Of a stretch of 64,000 nt of DNA, positions 1 to 7,119 are shown piece by piece. Origin of the DNA: Cryobacterium sp. PH31-AA6 (lineage in GTDB: Bacteria; Actinomycetota; Actinomycetes; Actinomycetales; Microbacteriaceae). How positions within the stretch are numbered: the first letter of the stretch is position 1; each line of letters starts with the position of its first letter. The stretch lies in contig NZ_JASISS010000006.1 in NCBI RefSeq assembly GCF_030063195.1, positions 85,757 through 149,756 of the forward strand. The letters are read 5' to 3'. Under the pieces are notes generated by a model. That model saw nothing but the letters and a program-made list of their open reading frames with translations, was not told the DNA's origin and did no database searches. A program made the position numbers and the translations under genes.

Positions 1-1
1 C

Positions 2-97
2 CCGATCGAGCTGCCCGCCGGTGAGCTGTTGCTGGCCAGCGAACCGCTCGCCGGGCGCACCCTGCCCGGCGACACGACGGCCTGGCTCTGCGCCTAG
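2..97 (+). CDS. C-terminal end of a GH13 alpha-glucosidase-like enzyme (partial)
   Basis: Only the last 31 codons are present; the 5' part lies outside the window. The reading frame opens at base 2 and ends at TAG 95-97. The residues show a PAGELLLAS stretch followed by LPGDTTAWL. That resembles the small beta-sheet domain which closes family 13 alpha-glucosidases and oligo-1,6-glucosidases of actinobacteria. The enzyme would be cytosolic and release glucose from maltooligosaccharides. The call rests on a short tail with no catalytic residues visible, so only the family is suggested. The next gene is convergent, with a palindrome between them. Confidence 0.55.
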   Translation, partial: PIELPAGELLLASEPLAGRTLPGDTTAWLCA

Positions 98-136
98 CCT
101 GCGCCGGGCGTGCGGGTGCCCGGCGTCGGCGCCCGC

Positions 137-201
137 GAATGCAGGATGCCACGCAGGCGCAGGCCCCATAGGGCCCCGCCGCGCCGCGGCATCCTGCATT
201 C
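137..201. repeat. Palindromic repeat, TGCAGGAT family, copy 1
   Basis: Two perfectly complementary 14-base arms at 137-150 and 188-201 (GAATGCAGGATGCC and its complement) flank a 37-base loop. The right arm overlaps the stop codon of the endonuclease gene ending at 200. Related copies occur at 1281-1346 and 1422-1486, with a diverged one at 37640-37676. It could end transcription for both convergent genes or be a REP-like element. Confidence 0.8.
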
Positions 202-1093
202 ACCCCGCGGTCGGCCTGACCCGGGTCGCGCGCCAGCGGTGCTCGTCGCGGCGCACGAGCTCCAGGATGCCGCCCTGAACCCGCGGCCAGTCCCTGATGA
301 TCATGCGATAGGTGATCCGCACCACGAGGTAGCCCTGCTGCACGAGCTCGAAGTCTCGGCGACGATCCTCCTCGAAGGCCAGCCCGGTGTGGAACTCCTC
401 GCCGTCGAGCTCGAGCACGAGCCGGTCGCCGACCAGCAGATCGACCCGGCCCACCCCGGGCACCCTCACCTGGCAGCGCACCCTGATCCGCTGCCGAACC
501 AGGAACAAGCGCACCAGTGTCTCCAACCCGGACTGGCTCCGGCCGTCGCAGAGCGCCAGTGCCGCGCGGCGATGCGGAACCGTGGCGGCGACCAGGTCGC
601 CCAGCTGGTGCGGTGCCAGTTCGCCCAGGTTGAGCGCGGAGTCCACGGCAATCACGGCAGCATCGCCCCGGTCGCAGGCGAACATCTCGGCCAGGGCACG
701 CAGTAGGGGGTCCCGGGCCTCGCCGGCGCCGGGCGCCCGGCTGTAGTGCACGCAGACGCCGTGCCGCGCCGGGTCGAGCCTGGTCGCCCGGTCCTCCGGC
801 GACGCCAGCCGGCTCGCCGTGGGTGCCACACGCACGTGCAGCAAGGGGTCGGCCAGCAGCCACAGTCCGTGCAGACGGGCGACGGATGCCCCCGTGAGGC
901 TCCCGCCGACCCGCACCGCCCGTGCGACGTCACTCGGGGTTCCCGGCACCGCGAACCAGCCATTCCGCACCCGCCAGATGCTTCCGGAGCGGAGCGCGCA
1001 CAGGGTCTGGGCGCGAGTGACCCCCGCCGAGGCCAACTGCCGGTAGTTCGCGACGCCGCCGCGCCGGGTGATCGCTGCCGCAGCATCCGTCAT
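200..1093 (-). CDS. DUF559/Vsr-like endonuclease-domain protein with N-terminal AbiEi-type winged helix
   Basis: A protein of 297 residues. The N-terminal 50 residues (ITRRGGVANYRQLASAGVT, then a Trp-Arg-Val-rich strand) look like the AbiEi-type antitoxin winged helix. The C-terminal 110 residues look like the DUF559/Vsr fold of PD-(D/E)XK nucleases: a Glu in SGLETLVR, an Asp in GRVDLLV and the ELDGEEFH strand. No toxin partner is adjacent, so a toxin-antitoxin role is not supported. ATG at 1093 is chosen; GTG at 1099 is possible. The open frame continues upstream to 1609 but that part reads through palindromes and tandem repeats and looks non-coding. Function is unknown. A second protein of the same architecture lies at 48439-49356. 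Confidence 0.8.
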   Translation of the reverse strand: MTDAAAAITRRGGVANYRQLASAGVTRAQTLCALRSGSIWRVRNGWFAVPGTPSDVARAVRVGGSLTGASVARLHGLWLLADPLLHVRVAPTASRLASPEDRATRLDPARHGVCVHYSRAPGAGEARDPLLRALAEMFACDRGDAAVIAVDSALNLGELAPHQLGDLVAATVPHRRAALALCDGRSQSGLETLVRLFLVRQRIRVRCQVRVPGVGRVDLLVGDRLVLELDGEEFHTGLAFEEDRRRDFELVQQGYLVVRITYRMIIRDWPRVQGGILELVRRDEHRWRATRVRPTAG

Positions 1094-1280
1094 CGTCACA
1101 GGATGCCGCGGCGCACGGCGCCCACACCGGCCGTCAGCGAATCTGTGCACAATTCCCGACCCCGGTCGCCGTTCGGTCGGGCGCCATCCCGCCGGGAGCG
1201 TGCACGTCGGGAGCCGTCCCGCCGGGCGCCGTGCGCGTCGGGAGCCGTCCCGCCGGCGCACGGGTGCCCACCAGGGTGCC

Positions 1281-1346
1281 GTATGCAGGATTACACGCGG
1301 GAACCTGCCTCCTCCGGCCTCAGCCGCCACGCGCATCCTGCATTCG
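1281..1346. repeat. Palindromic repeat, TGCAGGAT family, copy 2
   Basis: The left arm TATGCAGGAT starts at 1282 and the right arm GCATCCTGCATTC lies at 1333-1345. Arms match the copy at 137-201 while the loop sequence differs. It lies about 190 bases upstream of the endonuclease start. Confidence 0.65.
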
Positions 1347-1421
1347 CGGCAGGAATCCTTGGCGCGACGGGCAGCGGCGACTGCCTCGCACGGGCTCCTC
1401 GTGCCGGATGTTTCGGACCCC

Positions 1422-1486
1422 GTTTGCAGGATGCCGCACGCATGGCGGGCCCAACCGGCCTCGGCGACCGACCGCATCCTGCATTC
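1422..1486. repeat. Palindromic repeat, TGCAGGAT family, copy 3
   Basis: TGCAGGATGC at 1425-1434 pairs with GCATCCTGCA at 1474-1483. The total length (about 65 bases) is close to that of the other copies, again with an unrelated loop. Confidence 0.65.
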
Positions 1487-1551
1487 GCGTCCGGATGCCG
1501 GGGCCTGAGGCGGCGAAGCTCGGACGGCGCACGACGCGGGACACGGCGCAC

Positions 1552-1633
1552 GGCGCAGCCACCCAGCCGACGCGGGACAGGGCGCAGCCACCCAGCCGAC
1601 GCGGCGCACGGCGCAGCCACCCAGCCGACGCGG
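1552..1633. repeat. Three-copy tandem repeat, 29-base period
   Basis: A 24-base core beginning GGCGCAGCCACCCAGCCG occurs identically at 1552-1575, 1581-1604 and 1610-1633, separated by 5-base linkers. A decayed fourth start may follow. The regular spacing suggests recent expansion by slippage or unequal crossing-over. Confidence 0.85.
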
Positions 1634-1756
1634 GACGCGGCGCCGTCACCCGGACGGTGGAGCGCGGGCGCGCCGCTCACTTGCCAGCCGACCCGCAACC
1701 CCGAGTGGGAGAATCGACGGGTGCGTCGGAAGTTCGAGTGCACAGGAGGAGTCAAC

Positions 1757-2551
1757 GTGGGCGTCAGTAGCATCGACAAGGGGATCGACACCGCCAGGAT
1801 CACTGCGGAGCGCCGAGAACTTAAGACCGAGCTGACCCGTTTCATGATGTCCTACAAGTTCGCGACCGACGAGATGATGACCAAGATCAACATCCTCAAG
1901 GAAGAGTTCAGTGCGATCCACGACTACAGCCCGATCGAGCACGTCAACTTTCGGCTGAAGTCACCGGAGGGCATCCTCAGGAAGGCCATCCGCAAGGGGT
2001 GCCCGCTCGTGCTCGAGGACATTCGCGATCAGATCCAGGACATCGCCGGCATCCGGATCACCTGCAGCTTCATCTCCGACACCTATCGCATCCTCGACAT
2101 GCTCACGAGCCAGCAAGACATCACCGTGCTCGAGGTCAAGGACTACATTGCCGGCCCGAAGTCCAACGGCTACAAGAGCCTGCACCTGATCGCCACGATC
2201 CCGGTGTTCATGTCCGACCGGGTCGCGCCGGTCACGGTCGAGATCCAGATCCGCACCGTTGCGATGGACTTCTGGGCCAGCCTCGAACACAAGATCTTCT
2301 ACAAGTACCAGGGTGAGGTTCCGGTCGATCTGGTGCACGACCTCAAGCAGGCAGCGGATGTCGCGAATCGCCTCGACGTGAAGATGGAACGTCTGCACGA
2401 CCAGGTGGTCGCGCTCCGGCCGGGCGAACGGGCGGAGACCGACATCTTCAGCAACGCCGGGCTGTCGCGGTTCGATCTGCCGGAGGACTTCCTCACGGCC
2501 ATCAGCCTCGGGCGCGACGCCGAGGACGAACCCGAACGCAACCGGGCCTGA
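1757..2551 (+). CDS. Small alarmone synthetase (GTP pyrophosphokinase, RelQ/YjbM type)
   Basis: The 264-residue protein carries only the (p)ppGpp synthetase domain; the HD hydrolase and the C-terminal regulatory domains of long Rel are missing, and the length fits the small alarmone synthetases. Key elements are DIAGIR (95-100), the nucleotide loop GPKSNGYKSLH (133-143) and EIQIRT (162-167) followed by W-A-S-L-E-H. It should transfer pyrophosphate from ATP to GTP or GDP in the cytosol, feeding the stringent response without ribosome control. GTG 1757 is chosen because AGGAGGAG sits 5 bases before it and homology starts there; the open frame extends far upstream through repeats. A 10-base direct repeat overlaps the stop codon. 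Confidence 0.92.
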   Translation: MGVSSIDKGIDTARITAERRELKTELTRFMMSYKFATDEMMTKINILKEEFSAIHDYSPIEHVNFRLKSPEGILRKAIRKGCPLVLEDIRDQIQDIAGIRITCSFISDTYRILDMLTSQQDITVLEVKDYIAGPKSNGYKSLHLIATIPVFMSDRVAPVTVEIQIRTVAMDFWASLEHKIFYKYQGEVPVDLVHDLKQAADVANRLDVKMERLHDQVVALRPGERAETDIFSNAGLSRFDLPEDFLTAISLGRDAEDEPERNRA

Positions 2552-2627
2552 AACCGGGCCTGCACCTGAATCGGGCGGGCGTGAGGGCGACATCCGCGAC
2601 GAGCGGCCCGCGCGCCCCGGCCGGACG

Positions 2628-4109
2628 CTAGTTCGTGTTGGCGCGCAACCAGACGAGCGGGTCGACCTTGGTGCCGTCCTTGCCGCCGAGGCGGATATCA
2701 AGGTGTAGGTGCGGCCCGGTCGACATCCCGGTGTTGCCGACCTTGCCGATGACCTGTCCGACCTTGACCACGTCGCCGGTCTTGAACAGCATGGAGCCGT
2801 GGGTCATGTGCGCGTAGAGGCTCGACACGACCTTGCCGTCGATCACGTGATCGATGATCATGTACACGCCGTAGCTGCCTTCGCCGTCTTCGGCGTAGCT
2901 CACGACACCGTCGGCGATCGCCTGGATCGGAGCGCCATCTCCCGGGTTGAAGTCCTGGCCACCATGGTTGGACGAGCAACCGGCGCAGTTGCGGTAGCCG
3001 AACCGGTCGCCGATGTGCACGCCGACGGCGAACGGCCACTGGATCGTGCCGTTCGGGTTGTTGGTGAACGTGGCTTCCAAGCGGATGCCGCTGGCCGCGG
3101 CGACCTCGGCGATGGTCTTGGATTCATAGCCGTCGCGCTGCACCGAGATGACGTCGGTTCCGCCGCTCATGGTGAGCGTCTGCGCGGGCTCGGAATTGGG
3201 TGTCTGCAGGGAGGCGCGGGCCGCGGCCTGCACGTCGGCCGAGGAGAGCAATGCTTCGGCCGGGAGAGAGGTGGACACGGCCATCAGTGCCACGAATGCC
3301 ATTGCCACGAACGAGAACCCGGTCGTCGCAAGCCGCCGCCCCAGTCCGTTGGCCGGCTTGGCGTTCTGGGCGAACTTCGGTGCGGCCGCGGGCGCTGCGG
3401 TGGCGATCGCTCGGGGCCGCGGCAGGTCGGGCAGCGACGCAGAGCGAAGCGGGGATTCCGGAAGCGACGCCGCGGGCTGCTCGGAGAGGGACGCGGCCTG
3501 CCTGGCCCGGGCCTGGGCGCGAGTCGGGAACTGAATCGGCGTCGAGGTCGTGACCGGGGAGACGTCCGTCTGGAGTTGTTCGAGGTCGGAAACCGGAGCC
3601 TCAGATGCCGCGGGCGCCGCGACGAGGCGGTCCGTGTCGGGAATCGTCTGGATCTCCGGTTCCGGCAGATCCAATTCCGGCAGATCCGATTCCGGCAGAT
3701 CCAGTTCCGCCAGGTGCAGTTCCGGCAGATCCAGTTCCGGCAGGTGCAGATCCGCGGCGGCTAGGGCCTGGGCGAGCGGCATGAACACCGACGCCGGCTC
3801 GAGCGACTCGGCCTCGGCCGGCGCGACCGGCGGAAGAGCGATCGGCGCAGCCTCGACGGTCACGGGCGCCTCAGCGACCGGGGCGATTACGCCGGAATCG
3901 TGGTGCGTCGTGTGGCGTGCGTCGGCGGCCGCGACGGGTGCGCGCGCGGCCCGCTCGCGCTCGCGCAGCTCGCGGCGCGTAAGCGGCACGCCCGTTGACG
4001 ACTGTCCTGCCGGGTCACTCGAATCGGGCGCAGAGGCAGCCGATGTGGAGGAGTGAGAGGGCAAAAGAAGAAACTTTCCGTTCGTCGGACAGGGTGCCAG
4101 GAATGTCAT
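2628..4109 (-). CDS. Membrane-anchored M23 peptidase with acidic LPEL-repeat linker
   Basis: A protein of 493 residues. Order: basic TRRELRERERAA segment (44-55), Pro/Ala/Glu-rich region with degenerate L-P-E-L-D-L repeats (123-151), one transmembrane segment (about 260-285), then an extracellular M23 (lysostaphin-type) endopeptidase domain (about 358-490). The zinc site is visible as HGGQD (H382, D386) and the HLHLD strand (H469), with H434 in HMTHG. It should cut peptidoglycan cross-bridges or cross-links during growth or division. ATG 4109 is chosen; no Shine-Dalgarno is evident, and GTG 3989 just before the conserved basic segment is an alternative start. A tight hairpin (TTGGC, ACCG, GCCAA) lies directly before the ATG and might limit translation. 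Confidence 0.85.
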   Translation of the reverse strand: MTFLAPCPTNGKFLLLPSHSSTSAASAPDSSDPAGQSSTGVPLTRRELRERERAARAPVAAADARHTTHHDSGVIAPVAEAPVTVEAAPIALPPVAPAEAESLEPASVFMPLAQALAAADLHLPELDLPELHLAELDLPESDLPELDLPEPEIQTIPDTDRLVAAPAASEAPVSDLEQLQTDVSPVTTSTPIQFPTRAQARARQAASLSEQPAASLPESPLRSASLPDLPRPRAIATAAPAAAPKFAQNAKPANGLGRRLATTGFSFVAMAFVALMAVSTSLPAEALLSSADVQAAARASLQTPNSEPAQTLTMSGGTDVISVQRDGYESKTIAEVAAASGIRLEATFTNNPNGTIQWPFAVGVHIGDRFGYRNCAGCSSNHGGQDFNPGDGAPIQAIADGVVSYAEDGEGSYGVYMIIDHVIDGKVVSSLYAHMTHGSMLFKTGDVVKVGQVIGKVGNTGMSTGPHLHLDIRLGGKDGTKVDPLVWLRANTN

Positions 4110-4290
4110 CTTGGCCGGTGCCAAAGTAACGAATCAGTACAGGCTAACCCGGAATGGCTTGATTTCCCATTCGGCGGACCGGAATGACACCCGAAAACGG
4201 GGGTACCGCGACCCCGCGACGGCGGCAACCGACGGCCTCGCCGAGGCGCCGACTCGCCCGGGATTCCGGGGATCTGACGACCCGGCGGCG
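4110..4290. other. Leader/intergenic region upstream of the M23 peptidase
   Basis: This 181-base stretch lies between the M23 gene start and the end of the inositol-phosphatase-family gene, both on the minus strand. It holds a TAGCCT hexamer (4142-4147, read on the minus strand), which could be a -10, and several GC-rich stems. I looked for the c-di-AMP riboswitch that often controls such peptidases and did not recognise it. Confidence 0.4.
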
Positions 4291-5124
4291 TTACCGCTCG
4301 CCCTCGTCCATGAATCGATCGAAAAGGTCGGCGAGGATCGGCTCGAACACCTCGTAGAGGTCGGGCGCACCCGCAATGAGCAGGTCGGTCCCCTCCCGGC
4401 CGTCGCCGAAGGCACCCACCTTCGCCCCGGCCTCCCGCGCGATCAACGATCCGGCGGCCAGGTCCCAGGGGTTCAGGCCGCGCTCGTAGTAGAGGTTCAG
4501 CCGACCGGCGGCCACCGAACACAGGTCGAGGGCCGCCGACCCGATCCGGCGGATGTCCCGCACCTGGCCCACCAGACCGCGCACGACGTCGGCCTGGCGT
4601 TCCCGGCGGGCCGCCTGGTAGGAGAACCCGGTGCCGAGCAGCGCGAGTGACAGCGGCACCTCGGTAGGGACGTGCAGCTGCCGTTTCCCGAGGAACGCAC
4701 CACGCCCGGCCGCGGCGGTGAAGAGTTCGCCGGCGACGGGGTTCCGCACTGCCCCGGCCAGGGTCCGCCAGGTCGCCGGGTCCGGGTCGCCCTCGACGAC
4801 CGCGATGCTGACGCCCCAGGCCGGGATCCCGTAGAGGTAGTTGACGGTTCCGTCGATCGGGTCGACCACCCAGGTCAGTCCGGAGGTGCCGCCTGTGGCC
4901 TCCGATTCCTCGCCGAAGAAGCCGTCATGGGGTCTGGCCTCGGCCAGGCGGCGACGGATGAGCGCCTCGGTTTCGCGGTCGGCATCCGTGACCACGTCTT
5001 CGGGCGACGACTTGGAGGCCGCGACGTGCACGCCCTCCGCCCGCCGCGTCAGCGCCAGCTCACCGGCTTCGAGGGCGATGTCCTGGGCGAGACGGAGCAA
5101 TTCGGTCGAAGCGGGAACGGTCAT
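4291..5124 (-). CDS. Inositol monophosphatase family protein (SuhB/HisN-like)
   Basis: The 277-residue protein has the complete metal-binding signature of the family: E72 in GEES, D88 and D91 in VDPIDGT, and D221 in NPWDLAAG. Members hydrolyse phosphate monoesters such as myo-inositol 1-phosphate, or histidinol phosphate in the actinobacterial HisN branch, using Mg2+ in the cytosol. The substrate cannot be fixed from sequence here because no inositol or histidine genes are adjacent. Length matches the family. The start at ATG 5124 is supported by a TAGCGT hexamer exactly six bases upstream, an arrangement shared by many genes in this window. Confidence 0.88.
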   Translation of the reverse strand: MTVPASTELLRLAQDIALEAGELALTRRAEGVHVAASKSSPEDVVTDADRETEALIRRRLAEARPHDGFFGEESEATGGTSGLTWVVDPIDGTVNYLYGIPAWGVSIAVVEGDPDPATWRTLAGAVRNPVAGELFTAAAGRGAFLGKRQLHVPTEVPLSLALLGTGFSYQAARRERQADVVRGLVGQVRDIRRIGSAALDLCSVAAGRLNLYYERGLNPWDLAAGSLIAREAGAKVGAFGDGREGTDLLIAGAPDLYEVFEPILADLFDRFMDEGER

Positions 5125-5130
5125 CCTTCA

Positions 5131-5136
5131 ACGCTA
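5131..5136 (-). promoter_or_regulatory. -10 hexamer for a leaderless inositol-phosphatase transcript
   Basis: TAGCGT on the minus strand, six bases before ATG 5124, so transcription would begin at the start codon. Confidence 0.5.
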
Positions 5137-5183
5137 CGGGACGGCTGCGGGCCACTCGTCGGCCTCACCCGAACGAAAGACCG

Positions 5184-5217
5184 AAAAAGCCCCGGAAACA
5201 GAGTGTTTCCGGGGCTT
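5184..5217 (-). terminator. Rho-independent terminator after tRNA-Tyr
   Basis: A perfect 14-base stem (5187-5200 with 5204-5217) around a three-base loop is followed on the minus strand by a run of five T. It lies four bases past the tRNA 3' end and upstream of the phosphatase promoter. Confidence 0.9.
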
Positions 5218-5221
5218 GTGC

Positions 5222-5306
5222 TGGTGGCAAGTGAGGGATTCGAACCCCCGAAGTCTAAGACGGCTGATTTACAGTCAGATCCCTTTGGCCACTTGGGTAA
5301 CTTGCC
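5222..5306 (-). tRNA. tRNA-Tyr (GTA anticodon)
   Basis: Acceptor arms GGCAAGT (from 5306) and ACTTGCC close a cloverleaf with a long variable arm, as in class II tRNA-Tyr. The anticodon loop reads CTGTAAATC, giving GTA. The GGTTCGAATCC T-arm is present and the CCA tail is encoded at 5222-5224. Total length is 85 bases with CCA. It ends just before a strong terminator. Confidence 0.95.
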
Positions 5307-5461
5307 AATACGCACCCGACCAGATGAGAACAGGTGACCGGAGACGCTCAGACAGAATACAAGGGTTTTGGGCCCAGTGAGAAATCAGGGCCTGCGATCG
5401 GCACGCTTCCGCCGGTCGATATGATCGAAGAAGGCCCAAATTCACCGCCGTTAGGAACCCC

Positions 5462-6478
5462 ATGGTCGGCATCGACGAGGTCGCCCGCCATGCGGGCGTC
5501 TCCACCGCAACGGTTTCGCGCGCCCTGAGCGGCAACGGCCACGTCTCCCCCGCCACCCGGCTGAAGGTGGAGGCATCCGCCGATGAGTTGGGCTACGTCG
5601 TGTCCTCGACGGCGTCAAGCCTGGCGTCCGGACGGATGAAGAACATCGGTGTCGTCGTTCCGTTCCTCGACCGGTGGTTCTTCTCGAGCGTGGTCGAAGG
5701 GGCGCAGAAGTCCCTGCTGAAGAACGGCTACGACCTCACCCTCTACAGCCTGACCGACGGCGGCGCCGAACGCCGGAGCGTGTTCGACCATTTCCTGCTG
5801 CGCCAGCGAGTGGATGCCGTGATCGCGATTTCGCTCGAGTTGACCGCAACCGAGGTGACCAGCCTGCACGCGCTCGGTAAGCCCCTCGTCGGTGTCGGTG
5901 GCCCGATCGAGGGAGTGCGCACCCTCATGATCGACGACGTCGCCGTGGCCAGGCTCGCCACCGAGCACCTGCTCGCGCTCGGCCACACCCGGATCGCGCA
6001 CATCGGCGGCAACAAGGACCTCGACCTGGACTTCCACCTGCCGACCAACCGTCGGGTCGGCTACGAGAACGCGCTGTCCACGGCCGGGATCGAGCCGGCA
6101 GCCGAACTGTTCATGACGGCCGACTTCACCATGCGCGGCGGCTACCAGGCCGCGAAACAGCTCCTCGGCAATCCGCACGACCGGCCGACCGCCATCTTTG
6201 CCGCCTCGGACGAGATGGCGATCGGCGCCATCCTTGCGGCCAGGGACCTCGGTCTCGTCGTGCCTCGGGATGTCTCCGTGATCGGCGTCGACGACCACGA
6301 GCTGGCCGATTTCTTCGGGCTGAGCACCATCGCCCAGTTCCCCCAGGGCCAGGGGGCCAAGGCGGTCGAAATTCTGCTCGACCAGTTGAGCCCGGGCAAG
6401 CACCTCACCCCCAACCTCAATACCCCGATGCCGTTCGAACTCATCGTGCGGTCCAGCACCGCGGCGCCCGGCGACTGA
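5462..6478 (+). CDS. LacI family transcriptional regulator
   Basis: The 338-residue protein starts with the LacI helix-turn-helix (GIDEVARHAGVSTATVSRAL, residues 3-22), a hinge around residues 45-60, and a periplasmic-binding-protein-like sensor domain (about 60-335) with the usual DEMAIGA and DVSVIGVDD motifs. It should bind an operator as a dimer and respond to a sugar or related ligand. No sugar-use genes are adjacent, so the regulon is unknown. A TATGAT hexamer (5420-5425) may be its -10. The neighbouring tRNA-Tyr is transcribed away from it. Confidence 0.93.
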   Translation: MVGIDEVARHAGVSTATVSRALSGNGHVSPATRLKVEASADELGYVVSSTASSLASGRMKNIGVVVPFLDRWFFSSVVEGAQKSLLKNGYDLTLYSLTDGGAERRSVFDHFLLRQRVDAVIAISLELTATEVTSLHALGKPLVGVGGPIEGVRTLMIDDVAVARLATEHLLALGHTRIAHIGGNKDLDLDFHLPTNRRVGYENALSTAGIEPAAELFMTADFTMRGGYQAAKQLLGNPHDRPTAIFAASDEMAIGAILAARDLGLVVPRDVSVIGVDDHELADFFGLSTIAQFPQGQGAKAVEILLDQLSPGKHLTPNLNTPMPFELIVRSSTAAPGD

Positions 6479-6545
6479 CCACCCACGCGGGCGCCCGGCG
6501 CGAGCCCGCAGACCCTGGACTGTCGTGATGACGCGTCCCACTCGA

Positions 6546-6551
6546 TAACAT
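6546..6551 (+). promoter_or_regulatory. -10 hexamer for a leaderless yajQ transcript
   Basis: TAACAT lies seven bases before ATG 6559; the predicted transcription start is at or next to the start codon. Confidence 0.5.
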
Positions 6552-6558
6552 TGCAGGC

Positions 6559-7047
6559 ATGGCAGACTCAACGTTCGACATCGTCAGCAAGGTTGACCCG
6601 ATGGAGGTCGACAACGCCCTCAACCAGGCCCACAAGGAAGTCGCCCAACGCTACGACTTCAAGAACGTCGGCGCCTCGATCGAGATGAGCGGCGAGAAGG
6701 TGCTCATGAAGGCAAACTCGGAGGAACGCGTCAAGGCGATTCTCGAGGTGTTCGAGTCGAAGCTGATCAAGCGCGGCATTTCCTTGCGCAGCCTCGACGC
6801 CGGCGACCCGTTCGCCTCCGGCAAGGAGTACCGGATCGAGGCCTCGATGAAGGCCGGCATCGACCAGGAGAACGCGAAGAAGATCAACAAGATCATCCGC
6901 GACGAGGGTCCCAAGGGCGTCAAGAGCCAGATCCAGGGTGATGAACTGCGGGTGAGCTCGAAGAGTCGTGACGATCTGCAGGCCACGATGTCCCTGCTCA
7001 AGGGCAAAGACCTCGACGTCGCGCTGCAGTTCGTGAACTTCCGCTGA
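6559..7047 (+). CDS. yajQ: YajQ family nucleotide-binding protein
   Basis: A 162-residue protein matching the YajQ family along its whole length: N-terminal [11 protein letters not shown], the central [13 protein letters not shown] segment, and the conserved ending [12 protein letters not shown]. Family members adopt two ferredoxin-like domains and bind nucleotides; in Xanthomonas and Pseudomonas members act as cyclic di-GMP effectors that bind a transcription factor. Its partner in actinobacteria is not known. It stands alone between the LacI regulator and an aminotransferase. The promoter -10 is seven bases before the ATG, so the mRNA is probably leaderless. Confidence 0.95.
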   Translation: MADSTFDIVSKVDPMEVDNALNQAHKEVAQRYDFKNVGASIEMSGEKVLMKANSEERVKAILEVFESKLIKRGISLRSLDAGDPFASGKEYRIEASMKAGIDQENAKKINKIIRDEGPKGVKSQIQGDELRVSSKSRDDLQATMSLLKGKDLDVALQFVNFR

Positions 7048-7119
7048 CCCGAAGACCCGCCAACCGTCGCCTCCGCCGCTAGGCTCACAGCACATCCGTG
7101 AGTCTTAGCGAGGAGTGCC

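Larger units (their letters stand above)
1094..1756. other. Gene-free 663 bp region full of repeats
   Basis: No convincing gene is seen on either strand. The stretch holds two palindromes of the TGCAGGAT family (1281-1346, 1422-1486), a GC-rich direct repeat around 1190-1262 built on TCGGGAGCCGTCCCGCCGG, and three exact copies of a 24-base unit at a 29-base period (1552-1633). The last 70 bases should carry the promoter of the downstream alarmone synthetase, but no clear hexamers stand out. Confidence 0.7.

Noticed and set aside
200..1093. Toxin-antitoxin system based on the AbiEi-type domain
   Set aside because: No AbiEii-like nucleotidyltransferase is adjacent, and the nuclease-like C-terminus is not an antitoxin feature.
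1094..1609. In-frame upstream extension of the first endonuclease gene
   Set aside because: It would read through three palindromes and tandem repeats, gives low-complexity Arg/Ala/Pro sequence and has no ribosome site; family similarity begins near 1093.
1552..1633. CRISPR-like array
   Set aside because: Cores are separated by only 5 bases, not by spacers of 30-40 bases, and no cas genes are present.
4110..4290. Cyclic di-AMP (ydaO) riboswitch before the M23 peptidase
   Set aside because: The leader does not show the conserved core elements; only general GC-rich stems are seen. A covariance-model search would settle it.
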